Below the pieces are notes generated by a model. It saw only the letters and a program-made list of their open reading frames with translations. It was not told the DNA's origin and searched no databases. From assembly GCF_000255295.1 (NCBI RefSeq), contig NC_017030.1, positions 1,426,001 through 1,490,000 on the forward strand: a stretch of DNA of 64,000 nt. The letters are read 5' to 3'. Origin of the DNA: Corallococcus coralloides DSM 2259. Its GTDB lineage: Bacteria; Myxococcota; Myxococcia; Myxococcales; Myxococcaceae. Each line of letters begins with the position of its first letter. Positions within the stretch are counted from its first letter, which is position 1. Shown here one piece after another: positions 10,138 through 18,843 of this stretch. Position numbers and translations under genes: made by a program.

Positions 10138-11538
10138 TCAGCTCTTGGCGTCTGGCGCCGTGCCGGAGTCGGGAGGCTGCCGCGGCGGGCCCGCCTGGCC
10201 ATCGTCCTTCGGGGGCGCGGCGCCGTCGCGAGGCGTGCCATCGCCGGTGCCGGGCGCGACGCTCTTGAGGCGGGACATCCGCACGCGGTCGATGCGGGCG
10301 CCCTCCTTGGTGGCCACGACGAACTGCCAGCCGTTGTAGGTGAAGCGCTCGCCCACGTCGGGCAGGTGGCCCGCGAGCGAGGACAGGTAGCCGCCCAGCG
10401 TGTCGAAGTCGCCCTCCGGCAGCGGGAAGCCGAAGAGCTTGGTGAACTGATCCACCTCCATGGCGGCGTCCACCAGCGAGCTGCCGTCGGCCATCTTCTC
10501 GACGAGCTTCTCCTCCACCTCGAACTCGTCGCCGATGTCGCCCACGATTTCGCGGAGGATGTCCTCCAGGGTGACGACGCCCATGAAGCCGCCGTACTCG
10601 TCGACGACCATGGCCATGTGGATCTTCCGCTTCTGCATGTCGCGCAAGAGGTCGCCCACGGGCTTCATCCACGGCACGAAGTGGGCGGGGCGGATGACGT
10701 CCTGCAGGACGATGAGCTCCGGGTGCTGGAGCAGCGGGATGAGGTCGCGCGCGTGCAGCACGCCGACGATGTGGTCCACGTCGTCCTTGTAGACCGGGAT
10801 GCGCGAGTGGTTCTCCTCCGCCAGGATGCGCAGCACCTCATCCGGCGGCGTGGTGATGTCCACGGAGATGACGTCCGTGCGGTTGACCATCACGTCGCGG
10901 CAGCGCTTGTCGGACAGCTCGAAGATGGAGCGGATGAGCTGCGGGGCGCTCTTGTCCACCTCGTTGCGCGCGGCCTGGGCGGCGAGCAGCTTCTCCAGCT
11001 CCTCCAGGGGCGGGGGCGGCGGCTCGAAGCGCAGGGTGCGGCCCATGGTGCGGGCGCCCAGGTTGAGCAGGCCCAGCATCAGGCGCATGGGCGGGTAGAG
11101 CACCGTCACCAGCAGGGACACCAGGCCCGACAGGCGCAGGGCCCAGCGCTCCGGGTTGCCGTTGGCCAGGCCGCGCAGCGTCACCTCCATGAGGCTGGCG
11201 AGCACGCCCACGAAGAGGGCGCCCGCGCACACCGTGGCGATGGGCACCCAGGTGGCCTCGGCGTAGCGGCTGAAGTCCAGCAGGCGCGGCGGGACGAAGG
11301 CGCCAATGGCGGCGGCGAGGAAGCCGGACAGCACCATCCCCAGGCGCAGGGCGGTGGCGGCGGGTTCGCGGTCCGTCTTGTGACGGAGCACCCGGCGCGC
11401 GGCGACACTCTTGCTCTCCTCCGCGAGCTCCTGGGCGCGCAGGTCGGACGTCCCGTAGAGCGCGGACTCCGCGGCGGCGACCAGGGACCTCATGAAGCAG
11501 AGGGCCAGGCAGGCGACCCAGAGGGTCCAGGTAGGCAT
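10138..11538 (-). CDS. CNNM/CorC-HlyC family membrane transport protein
   Basis: 466 residues. The N-terminal DUF21/CNNM transmembrane domain (about 1-165) includes [12 protein letters not shown] and several helices. Two CBS motifs follow (about 215-335), the second reading [21 protein letters not shown] CorC_HlyC domain (about 370-450) ends in [20 protein letters not shown]. The family is linked to magnesium/cobalt export and divalent-cation tolerance; the old 'hemolysin' name is misleading. The last 35 residues are a Pro/Asp-rich tail. It is convergent with the lipoprotein gene, seven bases away, and divergent from the next gene. Confidence 0.92.
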   Translation of the reverse strand: MPTWTLWVACLALCFMRSLVAAAESALYGTSDLRAQELAEESKSVAARRVLRHKTDREPAATALRLGMVLSGFLAAAIGAFVPPRLLDFSRYAEATWVPIATVCAGALFVGVLASLMEVTLRGLANGNPERWALRLSGLVSLLVTVLYPPMRLMLGLLNLGARTMGRTLRFEPPPPPLEELEKLLAAQAARNEVDKSAPQLIRSIFELSDKRCRDVMVNRTDVISVDITTPPDEVLRILAEENHSRIPVYKDDVDHIVGVLHARDLIPLLQHPELIVLQDVIRPAHFVPWMKPVGDLLRDMQKRKIHMAMVVDEYGGFMGVVTLEDILREIVGDIGDEFEVEEKLVEKMADGSSLVDAAMEVDQFTKLFGFPLPEGDFDTLGGYLSSLAGHLPDVGERFTYNGWQFVVATKEGARIDRVRMSRLKSVAPGTGDGTPRDGAAPPKDDGQAGPPRQPPDSGTAPDAKS

Positions 11539-11593
11539 AGGGGGAGGTTCTTATCCCGTGCTAGAGGGGCATACCACCCTGGCGGGAGGCACC

Positions 11594-12397
11594 ATGCGGG
11601 GACGTCGGATGTACGTCATTGGCGGACTGCTGGGCGCGCTGGCGGCGCCCTCGGCGGCCCTGGCCTGGCCGGTGGACCAGGCCCTGACGCTGGAGCCCGG
11701 CAAGGAGACCTTCCAGAAGCTGACCGCCGTGGACTGGGCGGAATCCGACGCTCCCAACGTGGTGACGGCGGAGGCGCTGGCCGGGAGCGGCGAGCTGCTG
11801 CTGACGCCCCACACGGCCGGCATCGCGCGCGTGCTGCTGTACGCGGAAGGCCGCTTCGCGGTGTGGCGGGTGATGGTGGGGCCCATCGAGCTGCAGAACA
11901 CCGAAGCCCAGCTCGCGGCGGCGAAGAAGGCCTGCCCGGACCTGAAGGCCACGGAAGGCGCGGAGCGCGGCCTCACGGCGACGGTGAACGACAACGCGTG
12001 CCGGCTGGCGCTGCGCACGTTCCTCAAGACGCATGCGTACCTGGCGAAGGAGCTGGAGCTGACGTTCGCGGTGCCGCAGCTCCAGGCGCAGCTGGAGGAC
12101 TTCGAGGCGGGCATGCCGCCGGGGCTGACGGTGCGCTACAGCGGCGCGGGGCTGGTGCTGTCCGGGAAGACGGACCGCGAGGGGCATCGCAAGGCGCTGT
12201 GGGAGCTGTTCAACCGCGCCGTGGGCCGGGTGCCGCTGGAGGACCGCACGGAGGTGGAGGCGCCGCCGAAGCCGGACGACGCCGCGAAGCAGGAGGCGCT
12301 CGACGCGACGGTGTCGGACGTGCCGGCGGATGCCGGGGTGCCGCCGGCGCCGCCTCCGCCGGTGAAGCGCAAGCCAGCTCCGAAGAAACCGCGCTGA
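11594..12397 (+). CDS. Exported protein with secretin/pilus N-domain-like fold
   Basis: 267 residues from ATG 11594, with GGGAGG just upstream. A signal peptide (about 1-22, cutting near AALA/WP) precedes residues 25-90. These resemble the T2SS/T3SS pilus-formation N-domain of CpaC-like secretins: LTLEPGKETFQKL, then VVTAEAL, then ELLLTPHTAGIARVLLY. A BON-like segment may follow at about 165-210 (GLTVRYSGAGLVLSGKTD). The C-terminus is Pro/Lys-rich. There is no secretin pore domain, so this is not itself a channel. It may be a periplasmic accessory of a secretion or pilus machine not encoded here. Confidence 0.55.
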   Translation: MRGRRMYVIGGLLGALAAPSAALAWPVDQALTLEPGKETFQKLTAVDWAESDAPNVVTAEALAGSGELLLTPHTAGIARVLLYAEGRFAVWRVMVGPIELQNTEAQLAAAKKACPDLKATEGAERGLTATVNDNACRLALRTFLKTHAYLAKELELTFAVPQLQAQLEDFEAGMPPGLTVRYSGAGLVLSGKTDREGHRKALWELFNRAVGRVPLEDRTEVEAPPKPDDAAKQEALDATVSDVPADAGVPPAPPPPVKRKPAPKKPR

Positions 12398-12483
12398 GCG
12401 CGGGGAAGAAGCCTCGCTGAAGCCCTGGGGACGCGCCGGAGGGCAGCCGCTTGCGGTATGACCGTGGGTGGAGGTCCGACGGA

Positions 12484-13485
12484 ATGACGAACGGAGTGAA
12501 GCGCGCGGGGTTCGCGCTGGTGCTGGCGCTGACGGTGGGGCCGGGGGCCGCGTGGGCGCAGGTGGATGAGGACGGCTCGGCGGTGGTGGTGGACATGCCG
12601 GAGATGGACCGGGGCTGCCCGGTGAAGCCGGAGTTCCTGCCGATGACGCCCATGGGGCAGGTGGGCATCGACCGGCTGGGCTGGCTGGTGCACCAGGCCA
12701 TCATCCCGCCCTCGAAGGACAAGTTCTTCCTGGCGGGGGCTCGCAGCCGCTCCGGGGTGAAGCCGGTGCCCATGGAGCAGTCGAAGAAGCTGGGCGCGCT
12801 GGACACGACGAAGGCGCCCATCTGGGTGTTCGGCAAGGAGAAGTCGAAGGCCTGCAAGGGCACGCCCATCGCGTACTGGGCGGTGCGGATGGGGACGGAC
12901 GAGGACCGCCAGACGTACCTGATGGCGGAGCTGGCGATGGAGTGTGAGGTGCTGCCGCCCGGGCGGCTCGCGGGCACGCCCATCGCGCTGCGGCAGAAGG
13001 ACGAGCCCACGGGGTGCGTGCTGCGCCGGCCCAACCGGAGCCACACGGGCAAGGAGTCAGACGGCATTCCGCCGGACTACGCGGAGCACATCCCGCCGCA
13101 GGACTGCGCGGCGCCGGAGTGCGCGCGGCTGTGGGAGTACTTCGGCGTGACGGGCGACGAGGGCGAGGGCGCGTTCGACCTGACGGTGTCCTATCTGCAC
13201 AGGAATGGCAGCAACCCGTGCAACTGGGCGACGGACGACCTGTCCATGTTGTTCGTGCGGGGGCGGGAGAGCACGGCGCTGACGCCGCTCAAGCCGGGAG
13301 GCCAGCTCTTCGGAGGACTCTGGGACTTCAGCGGCCCGCGCTTCATCCTGAGCCGGGAGATGGGCGTGCTCTACGCGTACGACTACCAGAAGCTGAAGGC
13401 CGCGCCGAAGGCCGTGCGCTACGGGAGTCCCACGGAAGAGGACCTCATCCACGCGAAGCGCACGCTGTCGCCGTGCAAGAAGTAG
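12484..13485 (+). CDS. Hypothetical exported protein
   Basis: 333 residues from ATG 12484; a signal peptide runs to AWAQ (about residue 25). The mature part has about nine cysteines, often in pairs such as QDCAAPECARLW, suggesting disulfides in the periplasm or outside. No domain is recognised. Its last codons (Cys-Lys-Lys-stop) and the 45 bases after them form the left copy of a 57-bp repeat that reappears after the nuclease gene. The two may be alternative 3' ends of one ancestral locus. Confidence 0.75.
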   Translation: MTNGVKRAGFALVLALTVGPGAAWAQVDEDGSAVVVDMPEMDRGCPVKPEFLPMTPMGQVGIDRLGWLVHQAIIPPSKDKFFLAGARSRSGVKPVPMEQSKKLGALDTTKAPIWVFGKEKSKACKGTPIAYWAVRMGTDEDRQTYLMAELAMECEVLPPGRLAGTPIALRQKDEPTGCVLRRPNRSHTGKESDGIPPDYAEHIPPQDCAAPECARLWEYFGVTGDEGEGAFDLTVSYLHRNGSNPCNWATDDLSMLFVRGRESTALTPLKPGGQLFGGLWDFSGPRFILSREMGVLYAYDYQKLKAAPKAVRYGSPTEEDLIHAKRTLSPCKK

Positions 13486-13530
13486 CCGCGCTCAAGCTGT
13501 GAGGCCCAAGCCTCTGGACGCTGCTGTCAG
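13474..13530 (+). repeat. Left copy of 57-bp imperfect direct repeat
   Basis: Begins in the last codons of the upstream gene (tgcaagaagtag) and ends ctgctgtcag. It matches 14520-14576 at 51 of 57 positions without gaps. The two copies are 1046 bases apart, start to start, and bracket the YhcG-type nuclease gene. Confidence 0.9.
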
Positions 13531-13575
13531 CCCCTTTTCGCATGACGAAGAAGTCCTCCACGCGCATACTAGGCG

Positions 13576-14517
13576 GTGAACACGGAGTTGGTGGCCCACT
13601 ACTGGGAGCTGGGCGAGTACATCAGCCGGAAGATCGCCAGCGCCGAGTGGGGCGACAGCATCGTCGAGGAACTCGCCGCCGATCTCGCGAGGCGCTACCC
13701 AGGTGTCCGGGGCTACACGCGCCCGAACCTCTTTCGGATGCGCCAGTTCTACGAAGCGTACCGGTCGAACCGAAAAGTCTCACCGCTGGTGAGACAATTG
13801 CCGTGGACGCACCACCTCATCATTCTCAGTCAGGCCAGGCCCGTCGAGACACGCGAGTTCTACATTCTCACCGCCATCAAGGAGCGCTGGTCCAAGCGGG
13901 AGCTCGAACGGCAGATCCGTTCGGGCGCCGTCCTTCGCGAGGCCCGCGCCACGAAGAAAGTCTCGCCAGCGGTGAGACAAACCCACCCGACGGCAATCGA
14001 CGAGTTCAAGAACGCCTACAACATTGAGTTTCTCGGCCTCGCCGCCGAACACTCCGAGGCCGACCTCCACGACGCGCTCCTTCGGAACCTCGGCCGCTTC
14101 CTCACCGAGTTGGGGCGCGACTTCTGTTTCGTTGGCTCTCAGTACCCGGTGCAGGTCGGTAGCCAGGACTTCGCGATCGACCTCGTGTTCTTCCACCGTG
14201 GTATTCAATGCCTCGTCGCCTTCGAGCTGAAGGTCGACAAGTTCAAGCCCGCCGATCTTGGTCAGCTCTCGTTCTACGTCGAGGCGCTTGACCGCGACGT
14301 GAAGAAGCTCCACGAGCGGCCCTCGATAGGCGTGCTCCTCTGCGCGACGAAGGACGACGAGGTCGTCGAGTACGCGCTCGCGCGGACGACGGCGCCCACG
14401 CTCGTCGCCGAGTACCAGACGTTCCTGCCGTCAAAGGAGCTGCTGCGGGCGAAGCTCCACGAGTTGTACGCGCAGCTCACGCCGGAGGATGCGCTCGTTC
14501 CCCGAGCGACGCAGTGA
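13576..14517 (+). CDS. YhcG/DUF1016 family PD-(D/E)XK nuclease
   Basis: 313 residues from GTG 13576; an in-frame TAG two codons before it rules out a longer protein. The N-terminal helical domain carries LPWTHHLIILS and WSKRELERQI. The C-terminal nuclease domain shows D...FELKV within DFAIDLVFFHRGIQ, the PD-(D/E)XK signature. Family members usually have 20-30 more residues before the VNxEL motif, so this one looks N-terminally short. The family is found among mobile elements and restriction or defence loci. Base composition looks less GC-rich than neighbours by eye. No methylase or integrase is near. The 57-bp repeats on both sides suggest it arrived as a unit. Confidence 0.88.
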   Translation: MNTELVAHYWELGEYISRKIASAEWGDSIVEELAADLARRYPGVRGYTRPNLFRMRQFYEAYRSNRKVSPLVRQLPWTHHLIILSQARPVETREFYILTAIKERWSKRELERQIRSGAVLREARATKKVSPAVRQTHPTAIDEFKNAYNIEFLGLAAEHSEADLHDALLRNLGRFLTELGRDFCFVGSQYPVQVGSQDFAIDLVFFHRGIQCLVAFELKVDKFKPADLGQLSFYVEALDRDVKKLHERPSIGVLLCATKDDEVVEYALARTTAPTLVAEYQTFLPSKELLRAKLHELYAQLTPEDALVPRATQ

Positions 14518-14519
14518 GC

Positions 14520-14576
14520 TGCAAGAAGTAGCCGCTCTCAAGCCGTGAAGCCAAGGCCCCTGGACGCTGCTGTCAG
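14520..14576 (+). repeat. Right copy of 57-bp imperfect direct repeat
   Basis: Starts one base after the nuclease gene region and repeats the 3' end of the gene at 12484-13485, including its Cys-Lys-Lys-stop codons, although no reading frame leads into it here. Six mismatches in 57 against 13474-13530. Confidence 0.9.
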
Positions 14577-14624
14577 CATTCAGAGGCTCTTTGCGTGAAG
14601 CGCTCCAGAAAGGAGAGGTCCGCC

Positions 14625-15224
14625 ATGCGCCTCTATCGTCCCGTTGGGCTTGCGGAGTTGCTGTTGATCTACCGGTCCGGCATGCGGCGGTTTCCGCCGC
14701 GTCTGCCGGAGCAACCCATCTTCTACCCGGTACTCAACGAACCGTATGCCCGGCAGATCAGCCAGCACTGGAACGCTGCCAGCCCTGAAGGCGCCGGCTA
14801 CGTGATGGCATTCGACGTGGAGGACGCCCACGCTGCGTCATTCGAGGTCCAGCAGGTCGGTGCCCGGATGCATCAGGAACTCTGGGTTCCGGCCGAGGCC
14901 TTGGATGCCTTCAACAATCACATCCAGGGACTGATTCGTGTGACCGCCGCGGACTTCGGTCCCCATTTCACGGGTAAGGTTCCAGAGGCCTTCTCCCTGC
15001 GCAGGCAGAATGCGCGGACCCAACTGCAGACCCTGATTGGGATCCACGGGTACAACGGAATGGACTTTCATGGAGAGGTGACCGCGAACCATGAGGCCGT
15101 GTTCGCGCACTTCCCCTACTGGGAGCAGATCGCCACTGGGAACGGGACCCAGGTGGTGGAAGCGATCCGCAAGGTGTGGAGCGAGGCCTTCCCGGAGACA
15201 CCGCTGGGATGCCAGCCTGCATGA
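14625..15224 (+). CDS. 'ADP-ribosylation/crystallin J1' family protein
   Basis: 199 residues from ATG 14625, with a good AGGAG site nine bases upstream. The first 130 residues (MRLYRPVGLAELLLI, FPPRLPEQPIFYPVLN, QELWVPAEALDAFNNHI) match a family of roughly 150-residue bacterial proteins that databases label 'ADP-ribosylation/crystallin J1' without firm biochemical support. About 60 extra residues follow, containing HGEVTANHEAVFAHFPYW. No signal peptide, so cytoplasmic. It lies just after the repeat-bounded nuclease gene and could be part of the same accessory insert. Confidence 0.7.
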   Translation: MRLYRPVGLAELLLIYRSGMRRFPPRLPEQPIFYPVLNEPYARQISQHWNAASPEGAGYVMAFDVEDAHAASFEVQQVGARMHQELWVPAEALDAFNNHIQGLIRVTAADFGPHFTGKVPEAFSLRRQNARTQLQTLIGIHGYNGMDFHGEVTANHEAVFAHFPYWEQIATGNGTQVVEAIRKVWSEAFPETPLGCQPA

Positions 15225-15231
15225 TGTCTCG

Positions 15232-15930
15232 CTACGTCTCCGCGCCTTCCGTCCACGGCCCCCGCCGCGTGGGCTCCTTCAACGCCTGACCCAGTGCCGC
15301 CAGGAAGCGCTTTCGCGGCCAGGACTCCGCGCCGAAGCGCTCCAGGTGCTCTGTCTCCACCTGACAGTCGATGAGCTGGAAGCCCCAGCCCTTGAAGCGC
15401 TCCACCGCCGTGGCGAACGCCACCTTCGACGCGTCCGGCGCCAGCGCGAACATGCTCTCTCCGAAGTACGCCGCGCCCAGCGACACGCCGTACAGCCCAC
15501 CCACCAGCACCTCGCCGTCCCACGCCTCCACCGAGTGCGCCAGCCCCAGCTCGTGCAGCCGGATGTACGCCTGCTTCATCGCGTCCGTAATCCACGTGCC
15601 GTCCTGCCCCGGCCGGTGCACGCGCGAGCACGCGTCGATGACCTTCGCGAACACGGTGTCGTAGCGCACCGTGTACGTGCCCCGGTTCATCACCTTGCGC
15701 AGCGAACGGCCCACGTGAACCTTCTCCGGCTCCAGCACGAAGCGCGGGTCGGGCGAGTGCCACAGGATGGGCTGCCCCTCGCTGTACCAGGGGAAGATGC
15801 CCTGCGAGTACGCGGCCACCAGCCGCTCCGGGCGCAGGTCGCCGCCCACCGCGAGCAGGCCGCTCTTGTCCGCCTTGGAGGGCGGGGGGAACAGCTCCGG
15901 CTCGTCGTCACTCAGCAGATAGATGGGCAC
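15232..15930 (-). CDS. aat: Leucyl/phenylalanyl-tRNA--protein transferase
   Basis: 232 residues, the full family length. It adds Leu or Phe from aminoacyl-tRNA to proteins with N-terminal Arg or Lys, marking them for ClpAPS (N-end rule) degradation. Diagnostic stretches are GIFPWYSEGQPILWHSPDPR (about 44-63), GTWITDAMKQAY and GGLYGVSLGAAYFGESMF, with the C-terminal VETEHLERFGAESWPR. It is convergent with the preceding gene and 14 bases downstream of the LEA14-like lipoprotein gene, probably in one operon. Confidence 0.96.
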   Translation of the reverse strand: MPIYLLSDDEPELFPPPSKADKSGLLAVGGDLRPERLVAAYSQGIFPWYSEGQPILWHSPDPRFVLEPEKVHVGRSLRKVMNRGTYTVRYDTVFAKVIDACSRVHRPGQDGTWITDAMKQAYIRLHELGLAHSVEAWDGEVLVGGLYGVSLGAAYFGESMFALAPDASKVAFATAVERFKGWGFQLIDCQVETEHLERFGAESWPRKRFLAALGQALKEPTRRGPWTEGAET

Positions 15931-15944
15931 GCGTGCGCCCCAGT

Positions 15945-16787
15945 CTAGCGGGACACGTTGAGCTTCACGTCACCCTTGAGGAAGTAGGGGACCTGCAACA
16001 GGGGGCCCTTCAGCTCACCCTTCACGCTGTAGGGCAGGACGCCCTTCCCGATGAGCGCCTTGACGCCCGGGCCCCAGGACTCGGCCGTCACCGCCACCTC
16101 CACCGGGTACACGCCCGTGGCGGACGCATCCACCGAGTCCGCCTGCGCGGTGGTGCCCTCCTCCAGGGGCTTGTCCGCGATGGCGACCTGGTAGGTCAGC
16201 GAGTCCAGCCGCAGCGGGAACGGGTTCGGGTTGCGCACGCCCAGCCGCAGGTTGATCTGCACCTCCTCCGGCGAATAGCGCGCGGCGTCCAGGCTCTCCA
16301 CGATGACCTCCGGCAGCCGGGGCACGCGCACGGCGCGGCTGGCGGCGAAGGGCAGGGTGTCCTCGCTGTCACCGGAGCGAATCACCAGCGTGCCGCGCAG
16401 CGCGATGAGCACCGTGCCGCCCTGGGCGCTCAGGCGGGCCAGGTCCTCGGGGCTCTTCACGTAGGCGGATTTCTCCTCGATGGAGAAGTCCGCGGGCGCT
16501 CCCGGCGCGAACGGCACCCCCAGCTTCGAGGAGCCCGTCTTCACCACCTGCCCGTCGGCGACGAGCTCGTAGTCGGCCCGCTCCACGACGCCGTTGGCGG
16601 TGCCGGTGATTTGTCCGGTGTAGCGCACGGAGGCGTCGGTGAGCCCCTGGGAGACGACGGCGGTCTCCTGGGCCGTCAGGGCAGGGGGACCGCCGGAGCG
16701 GACCGGGGCGGAGGCACACCCGGAGTTAAGGGCGAACAGCGCGGACACCAGGGCCATCAGGCAGGTCGAGCGATTCACAAAGGACAT
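15945..16787 (-). CDS. LEA14-like (WHy domain) lipoprotein
   Basis: 280 residues from ATG 16787; 18 more upstream codons are open but lack signal character. The signal peptide ends in NSGC, a slightly atypical lipobox. Two beta-sandwich halves can be seen. The second (about 170-275) contains NLRLGVRNPNPFPLRLDSL, with the NPNPFP hallmark of LEA14/WHy domains. The first half (about 60-160) looks like a diverged copy. Same broad type as the kinase-linked lipoprotein at 9639-10130, though only distantly similar. Likely faces the periplasm from the outer membrane; the role is unknown. Confidence 0.75.
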   Translation of the reverse strand: MSFVNRSTCLMALVSALFALNSGCASAPVRSGGPPALTAQETAVVSQGLTDASVRYTGQITGTANGVVERADYELVADGQVVKTGSSKLGVPFAPGAPADFSIEEKSAYVKSPEDLARLSAQGGTVLIALRGTLVIRSGDSEDTLPFAASRAVRVPRLPEVIVESLDAARYSPEEVQINLRLGVRNPNPFPLRLDSLTYQVAIADKPLEEGTTAQADSVDASATGVYPVEVAVTAESWGPGVKALIGKGVLPYSVKGELKGPLLQVPYFLKGDVKLNVSR

Positions 16788-16843
16788 TCTGGGGAGGGCA
16801 GGGGCTGGTCCCAAGGGGATTTCCGCTAGACTGTCCACCAACC

Positions 16844-17488
16844 GTGGCTCCCCGACGTCCCAACTTCAACCGGACCCTGCGCTCCCTCATCCGGGACATC
16901 GCCGCGCGCATGCCCGAGTTCAGCCACGTGAAGGTGGGACGCATCCTGGTGGTGGCCGGCGAGGCCCGCCGGGCGTCGCGAGGCACGGTGAAGCCCCTGT
17001 GCTTCAAGGGGGGCAAGAGCATCGACAAGGCGGGGCGGCGCAAGCCGGTGGTGCGTATCCGGGGCCGCCGCATCCTGTACTGCATCACGCTCCGGCCCCT
17101 CTTCTTCCGGGGCTCCACCGCGAAGTCGCGGCTGGAGACGCTGATGCACGAGCTCTTCCACATCTCGCTGCGCTTCGACGGCACGCTGCACGCGGGCCGC
17201 CGCCACGCGAAGCTGGGCGCGGAGTTCGGGCGCCGCCTGCGGCCGCTGGTGCGCCGCTACCTGAAGCTGTGCCCGGAGGCGCTGCTCTCGGACCTGGCGC
17301 ACACGGGCGAGGTGCGGGTGCTGCAGTGGCTGGAGCGTCCGGGCCCGGCCTACCACCCGCGCGCGTCGCACCGCCGCGTGCGCAAGGTCTACACGGAGGA
17401 TCAGCTCTACTCCGGAGTGGCCCGCATGGTGACGCCGCGTCCGCGAGTGGCCCGCGAGGCCCACGTGCGCGACGACAAGGTGCACTGA
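16844..17488 (+). CDS. Putative zinc metallopeptidase (HExxH, SprT/phage-type)
   Basis: 214 residues from GTG 16844. The motif LMHELFHISLRFDG (HExxH at about 102-106) lies in a basic, soluble protein with no signal peptide. The layout, a short beta-rich N-terminal half followed by HExxH and a further helix with HAGRRHAKLGAEFG, resembles predicted cytoplasmic zincins of the SprT/putative phage metallopeptidase type. The third zinc ligand is not certain. Arg/Lys richness suggests nucleic-acid contact. It is nine bases ahead of a hemerythrin gene on the same strand. Confidence 0.6.
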   Translation: MAPRRPNFNRTLRSLIRDIAARMPEFSHVKVGRILVVAGEARRASRGTVKPLCFKGGKSIDKAGRRKPVVRIRGRRILYCITLRPLFFRGSTAKSRLETLMHELFHISLRFDGTLHAGRRHAKLGAEFGRRLRPLVRRYLKLCPEALLSDLAHTGEVRVLQWLERPGPAYHPRASHRRVRKVYTEDQLYSGVARMVTPRPRVAREAHVRDDKVH

Positions 17489-17497
17489 AGGGCGTTG

Positions 17498-17992
17498 ATG
17501 GCCGCGCCCACCGACTTCGTCAGCCTGGGCGTGCTCCACCGCGACCTGGAGGAGCTGTTCCTCCAGCACCAGGAAGCGTTGATGGGCCTGGACCTGCCCA
17601 CCGCGCGTGAGCGGCTGGCGCGCTACCGCGAGGAGCTGACGCGGCACCTGGAGGCGGAGGAGGCGCTGCTGTTGCCGGAGCTGCCGCGCGCAGGAAGGAT
17701 CCGAGGCGCCGCGCCGGAGCTCTTCACCGGCGAGCACCAGCGCATGCGAGAGCTGCTGGCGAAGTGTCAGGACGCCGTGGACGCGCTGGACGCGAGCGCA
17801 CCGGACCATCGCCGCGCCGTGCTCCGTGTGTTCGACATGGAGAGCACGTTCAAGCACCTGGAGCACCACCACTCGCTGCGCGAGGAGACGTACCTGTTCC
17901 CCGCGCTGGATGGAGTGCTGGGCGAGGAGGAGCGGCGGGCCCTGCTGGCCGCGTTCCTCGCGCGCACGGAGGCTACTTCTCCGAGGGCGTGA
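17498..17992 (+). CDS. Cytoplasmic hemerythrin-like (HHE) protein
   Basis: 164 residues from ATG 17498, a four-helix HHE cation-binding domain expected to hold a non-haem di-iron centre. Candidate ligands are H16 (VLHRDLEEL), H50 with E53/E54 (RHLEAEEA), H78 (TGEHQRM), and the HLEHHHSLREETYLFP cluster near 120-135. No export signal, so cytoplasmic oxygen, NO or iron sensing or repair is likely. It is probably co-transcribed with the HExxH gene. Its last 20 bases overlap the 3' end of the opposite-strand Tat-exported hemerythrin gene. Confidence 0.82.
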   Translation: MAAPTDFVSLGVLHRDLEELFLQHQEALMGLDLPTARERLARYREELTRHLEAEEALLLPELPRAGRIRGAAPELFTGEHQRMRELLAKCQDAVDALDASAPDHRRAVLRVFDMESTFKHLEHHHSLREETYLFPALDGVLGEEERRALLAAFLARTEATSPRA

Positions 17993-18659
17993 ACCGGGCG
18001 AGGTCGTGGATGCCAAGCGCGCGCTCCAACTGAGCCACCTCCTTGAGCGCGTTCTCGAAACCGTCACTCCCGAGCAGCCGGTGTTCCTGCGCTTCGAAGC
18101 GCTCGCCGAGCTCCTTGAATTGCTTCTCGTCGAAGAGGTTGCGGAAGGCGGGGAACACGTCCGTGTCCTCACGCGCGGCGTGCGGCTGGTACATGCGGAT
18201 GAACAGGGTGAGCTGCCGCGCGGCCGCGGCCCTTGGCTGGGGTTGCGTGAGTGCGTCGCGGTCCGAGGTCGCTGCGAGGAGGGACTCGTTGAGCTTGCGC
18301 CCGGCGGCGTGTTGTTCGAGCAGCACCTGAACGAGCTGCTTCTGCTGGCCCGCCTTCACCAGCCGGGGGAACACCTCCGTCTCCTCCGTCTTCTCGTGGT
18401 AGTCCTCGCCAAAGCGGCGCATGAGCCGGATGGCCTGGGCGAGCACCTCCACGGGCGCCTTCTCTTCACGAAGGTCGAGGCGGCGAGCGATCTCCTCGTA
18501 CACCAGGAGCGTGCGGCGGATGATGCCGTGCTCGCGCATCAGGTCCTCGGTGGCGTTCACCTCCGCGGGCTTGGACTTGCGCTCCGCGCTCGCGGTGCTT
18601 CCAACGCTGAGCAAGGCGACCGTGGACAAGAAGCGGCGACGGCTGGACGCCTCGTTCAT
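17973..18659 (-). CDS. Tat-exported hemerythrin-domain protein
   Basis: 228 residues. The ATG at 18659 has AAGGAG seven bases upstream; the frame runs on but is not protein-like. The N-terminus SSRRRFLSTVALLSVGSTASA is a Tat signal, so a folded, probably metal-loaded protein is exported. A hemerythrin-like pattern follows (REHGIIRR, DYHEKTEETEVFPRL, LEQHAAGRKL, YQPHAAREDTDVFPAF). Compared with its neighbour at 17498-17992 it is a different subfamily. A periplasmic oxygen or NO buffering role would be expected. A palindrome about 40 bases ahead of its start may be an operator. Confidence 0.85.
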   Translation of the reverse strand: MNEASSRRRFLSTVALLSVGSTASAERKSKPAEVNATEDLMREHGIIRRTLLVYEEIARRLDLREEKAPVEVLAQAIRLMRRFGEDYHEKTEETEVFPRLVKAGQQKQLVQVLLEQHAAGRKLNESLLAATSDRDALTQPQPRAAAARQLTLFIRMYQPHAAREDTDVFPAFRNLFDEKQFKELGERFEAQEHRLLGSDGFENALKEVAQLERALGIHDLARFTPSEK

Positions 18660-18698
18660 GGACATGCTCCTTGTATGGATCCGCTGGCTCGTCGGCCG

Positions 18699-18723
18699 AA
18701 CCTGTCCGACAGTCGAACAGGTT
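18699..18723. promoter_or_regulatory. Palindromic operator-like site
   Basis: Perfect arms AACCTGT/ACAGGTT (7 bp) separated by 11 bases, in the 184-base divergent region between the Tat-hemerythrin gene and the metalloprotease-like lipoprotein gene. The spacing suits a dimeric regulator covering about two helical turns. The regulator is unknown. Confidence 0.35.
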
Positions 18724-18843
18724 TGTGCGTGGCGCGGCGGGTAGGGCGGGCGGGCAGGGGGGCCGTCGTCCCCCTGGCTCTGCCTGACGTCGAGGCGTGC
18801 GTGCTGTCCTCGCGCCCGCTGGCTCGAACGAGGTTTCCTCCTG

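Noticed and set aside
13773-13990. Two KVSPxVRQ stretches in the nuclease as a sign of internal duplication
   Set aside because: As I recall the family, both positions normally carry such motifs.
13542-14027. An ATG-started frame beginning just upstream of the nuclease gene
   Set aside because: It is in another frame, becomes Arg/Pro-rich, and does not supply the missing nuclease N-terminus.
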